Assembly: GCA_000969725.1 (NCBI GenBank)
Contig: JXSR01S007481.1
From: Ophiothrix spiculata
Taxonomy: Eukaryota; Echinodermata; Ophiuroidea; Amphilepidida; Ophiotrichidae
Reading direction: 5' to 3' (one strand)
Length of the DNA stretch: 21,567 bases
The notes beneath the pieces are model-generated. The model had not been told where the DNA came from. It worked only from the letters and a program-made list of their open reading frames with translations, and did not search any database. This document shows positions 19,098-21,567 of this stretch, piece after piece (within the stretch, counting starts at the first letter, position 1; every line of letters starts with the position of its first letter). A program made the translations under genes and the position numbers.

Positions 19098-19186
19098 TTG
19101 AATCATGCTCGTGGACATTCATTCCAAGTAGGATATACGTGGTCAAGGACTCACGTATTTGATCAGGAACCATCAGTTTTCTACAG
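19098..19186 (+). CDS. Candidate middle exon, unit B
   Basis: The frame is open from just after a TAA at 19095 to TAC AG|GTAAATACG at 19186, phase 2, ending VFDQEPSVFY. Against copy C the last codons differ mainly at synonymous third positions (GAT/GAC, GAA/GAG), supporting this frame. A true acceptor must lie within it; CATTCCAAG (19120-19128) or the following TAG are candidates. The phase-2 donor fits the phase of the terminal exon at 19337. Confidence 0.38.
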
Positions 19187-19336
19187 GTAAATACGTACTC
19201 CATCAAAAATTCGCATTCAACTGTTATGACTTATGTAATGTTTTATAGCACCACATTGCACGTCCTTTTAAATCTCGAAATACGATTAGTTAAAGTAAGA
19301 TATCTTGTTTGATTTTCATTTAATCTGTACTCCAAG

Positions 19337-19391
19337 TCTCTGTTGTGTGCATAAAAAACAAAAAGCAGTAGCCTCTAATAAGTATTGTTGA
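19337..19391 (+). CDS. Candidate terminal exon with C-x14-C motif, unit B
   Basis: After CTCCAAG| the frame reads CCVHKKQKAVASNKYC and stops at TGA 19389. The first and last cysteine are 15 positions apart, as in 6489 and 10510, and A-x-N-K-Y-C is shared with 10510, with synonymous TGT/TGC at the last cysteine. The phase-2 acceptor fits the donor at 19186, giving an intron of 150 bp, close to the ~162 bp of copy C. The stop directly after the motif makes this the shortest member. The acceptor has only a modest pyrimidine tract. Confidence 0.47.
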
Positions 19392-20045
19392 ATAACACAA
19401 GGGTAGTTAAACAGATGTGAGGTGTCATTGTACTTTGTTTCGGTGAAAAGGAACAAACACAATGACATTTATAATAAACTTAATATGAAAAAAACTAGGT
19501 GACGGTTAATTAATTCTTCAAAATGTATTTGAAACAAAAGAATGTAGATTAAATACAGTTAACAATAAATAAGTTGAGCGTGTATCTTAATCGACTAAAA
19601 CTAATATGCTTTCTACTGAATAGGCACTGTAAAATGGGCAAATTGATTTGAATACTGAGATTACTAGTGCGAATGTTATTTCTTTTAATTTTATTCCGTT
19701 GAAGGAACCTGGTTATTTATTATTGTATAAAATATTGCCTGAGAGAACAGTATTTGAAAAAAGAAAAACAGAAATACGATATCTTCTTTTGCACTTTTTT
19801 GAATATGCATGATTGGATACTAATCTATCATTTATACAATGATACCTAGTAATCGACTTATTAATTGTTCTAATTACAGAAGGTAATTGATATATTGTCT
19901 TTGAAACAGCAACTTGATTTAGGAATCTATGAAAATACTGCAAGCAATTTATAGCAGTCATGAGAACTTATTTCTGTTTTTCTGTGTTTTTACAATCGAT
20001 GCATACGACGTTGATATTTTGAGATACTGTACTGTTATCAAACAT
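19392..20045 (+). repeat. Duplication block 3, copy B
   Basis: Partner of 6553-6856 plus 7674-7990. It retains the empty target site of the element at 6857-7668 (near 19746-19760). The minus-strand 82-codon frame at 19713-19961 is not conserved in copy A and is not called. Confidence 0.77.
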
Positions 20046-20051
20046 AAAATG

Positions 20052-20316
20052 TGATGGCTCACCCCGAAAGGGGAGATTTTGAAGATTATATCAATTTTGA
20101 TTTTACCATTTTATTTGTTATAGCATTTCCTAAGCTTTAAAATGACACCTTACTTTGAAATTGATCAATGCGATCAAATTTTACAACATTTTTTTTTTTA
20201 ATTTTTTGCCGCCTATCAGTTTCTCGAAAGGTTTTCTGTCGCAAAGTCCCCCTTTTCGGAGTGAGTCATGCATGTTTTCTGTTGTAAAATTTGATCGGCA
20301 AGGTGCCATTTTAAAG
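20052..20316. mobile_element. Interleaved inverted repeats, MITE-like
   Basis: Outer pair 1: 20052-20073 with 20249-20272 (GGCTCACCCCGAAAGGGG-type, imperfect). Pair 2: 20135-20187 with 20281-20316, including a perfect 16-bp match (20172-20187 with 20281-20296). The pairs overlap in the order L1-L2-R1-R2 rather than nesting. A 21-bp word at 20131-20151 is shared with the MITE at 5438-5886. No counterpart exists in copy A at this place, so it inserted after duplication. Confidence 0.62.
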
Positions 20317-20599
20317 ATTAGAAAATCCTGTAACAGGTGAAATGATGAAAATTTGCGGGGTTTTTTTGCTTTTAAAATTGTATGAAATAAAATAAGGCCT
20401 TATCTGGGTTTTGTATTCTTCTGAAATTGTATAAAAAATGAGAACAACAGCAGATAATAATTAAGTACTCACACACAGATTCAAATCATGTATTACCAAA
20501 AACATAACAAACAGCGACGTGAGAAATAAAGCATGTCAAAATAACACACTCTTTTTTATCATTGACATATTTTTGATGACATTTTACACTATTCGACTA
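20317..20599. other. AT-rich non-coding stretch
   Basis: Nothing beyond background composition is seen. Confidence 0.45.
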
Positions 20600-21110
20600 T
20601 ATAAAGATAAACCTGTAATTGTGATTAGTACACAGAAAACAAGTAGATAAATACATCCGTTTCCAGGTCAAATTTCAAATGATGATCATAATGATAAATT
20701 TTAGGAGGTAACAAAACAAAACAAGACTTGAATTCAACTAAAACAATTTATAGATTTGTATACCTTCAGGCAAAGTGTTTTGCATGATTACATAACCCAA
20801 AAGTCTAATTGCAAAGTAAGCATACATATTTACAATAGGAAATTTATATATCGGTGGGAATAACATTAATTTCCCATAATCATAACTAAATAATAACAAA
20901 TGTCAAATTCGTGTACTGCCACACTCAAAAGATTAGATCCGGGATTAGATATTAGATTTCTAAGACTAATGAGAGTATACAAAGCTTCTGGACTTACATT
21001 TTTCGTGAGTTACGACGTTTCACGCCTCAAATGATACTCGTCTTCATACACACTGGTGTTCTTGCGGTTTTTGTGCTATGACATGTGACGAGTTGTTGCT
21101 ATCATTGGTT
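20600..21110 (+). repeat. Duplication block 4, copy B
   Basis: Partner of 8860-9300. It ends near 21110, after the GACGAG word shared with 9268, and marks the downstream limit of copy B. Confidence 0.8.
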
Positions 21111-21150
21111 AAAGAACTTATTGGAACCTTGTGATAGACAGATTTTGTAC

Positions 21151-21182
21151 GCCCCTATAATAATTCTTTAAATAATAGGGGC
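21151..21182. repeat. Small hairpin
   Basis: GCCCCTAT at 21151-21158 pairs with ATAGGGGC at 21175-21182, with partial pairing inside. Confidence 0.7.
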
Positions 21183-21186
21183 CCTT

Positions 21187-21263
21187 AATTATGAACAACC
21201 ATTACTGAACAAGAAAGGAGGACTAAAAAGTCCTCTTTCCTTCAGTAATGGTTGTTCAGAATT
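21187..21263. repeat. Long hairpin with AAAA-type loop
   Basis: 21193-21209 and 21241-21257 are perfect 17-bp reverse complements, and the inner stretches AGGACT/AGTCCT continue the stem with one bulge to a loop of about four As (21225-21228). The whole ~77 bp is one foldback, either a solo MITE or a palindromic insertion. Confidence 0.85.
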
Positions 21264-21394
21264 TATTCAAATGGCCTCCTTGACACTGCATTTAAACCAT
21301 GTTCTCTGTCCAGTACTATCACATTCGAATATGTATAGAGGCATATGAATGTCATTCCGGAAGCTACTGAGATTAATACAAACTTATCTGTTAA

Positions 21395-21497
21395 GGAGAT
21401 TAAACGAGTAATCGTTGAATCGTAATTTCGAACCTGCGAGGGGCGTAGCCCCGAGCAGATTCGAAATTACGAATCAACGATTACAAGTTTAATCACC
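21395..21497. repeat. 103-bp near-perfect palindrome with a GC-rich tip
   Basis: Arms 21395-21436 and 21456-21497 pair over 42 positions with about five mismatches. The centre GGGGC-GTA-GCCCC (21440-21452) is itself a perfect 5-bp hairpin and the only GC-rich patch nearby. It could be a small foldback transposon or a structured RNA; no flanking duplication is clear. Confidence 0.85.
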
Positions 21498-21567
21498 GAC
21501 TTAAACCATTGCCCAATTTAAGCACCTGCAATTTGAATAACTGTAGATTCGTACGTTGAATATAAAA

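Overview
This is an AT-rich (roughly two-thirds A+T) eukaryotic window with no long open frames, good splice-site consensus sequences and a dense load of short inverted-repeat DNA transposons. That points to an animal nuclear genome, most like a marine invertebrate such as a mollusc or other lophotrochozoan. The taxon is inference. I recognise no known gene, rRNA or complete tRNA. A 50-N assembly gap lies at 10674-10723 with an identical 82-bp segment on each side, so the gap is probably an artefact.

The main underlying structure is an old duplication. Blocks at 2387-2500, 4860-5090, 6553-7990 and 8860-9300 (copy A) recur in the same order and orientation at 17296-17415, 18500-18720, 19392-20045 and 20600-21110 (copy B). 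A third partial copy (C) at 9549-10640 matches 19006-19400. The copies have diverged strongly and differ by transposon insertions, several of which can be read as filled versus empty sites.

Inside the duplicated units are short exon-like frames that suggest a family of small, probably secreted, cysteine-containing peptides. Candidate signal-peptide exons lie at 4460, 15452 (frame broken) and 18401, all leaving a phase-1 donor. Middle exons end at a conserved AG|GTAAATA donor (3279, 4666, 10347, 19186). Terminal exons at 6489-6564, 10510-10637 and 19337-19391 share a C-x14-C spacing with N-[K/L]-[Y/H]-C at the second cysteine, in one reading frame across three diverged copies. A fourth, weaker terminal exon lies at 4156-4206. 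No known family is recognised. The C copy is interrupted by a transposon and may be a pseudogene.

The rest is mostly mobile DNA: a LINE-like 3' end (467-715), a TA-flanked MITE (923-1490), a palindromic CG-rich element (2942-3033), a TA-flanked MITE (5438-5886), an 812-bp element with 5-bp target duplication (6857-7668), a 579-bp hAT-like element (9732-10310), a roughly 1.9-kb inverted repeat with tRNA-like cores in each arm (11107-13003), a mariner-like element (13638-14674), a recent 175-bp tandem duplication (17675-18015), interleaved inverted repeats (20052-20316) and three long hairpins at the right end (21151-21497). Everything between is AT-rich sequence without a gene I can support.
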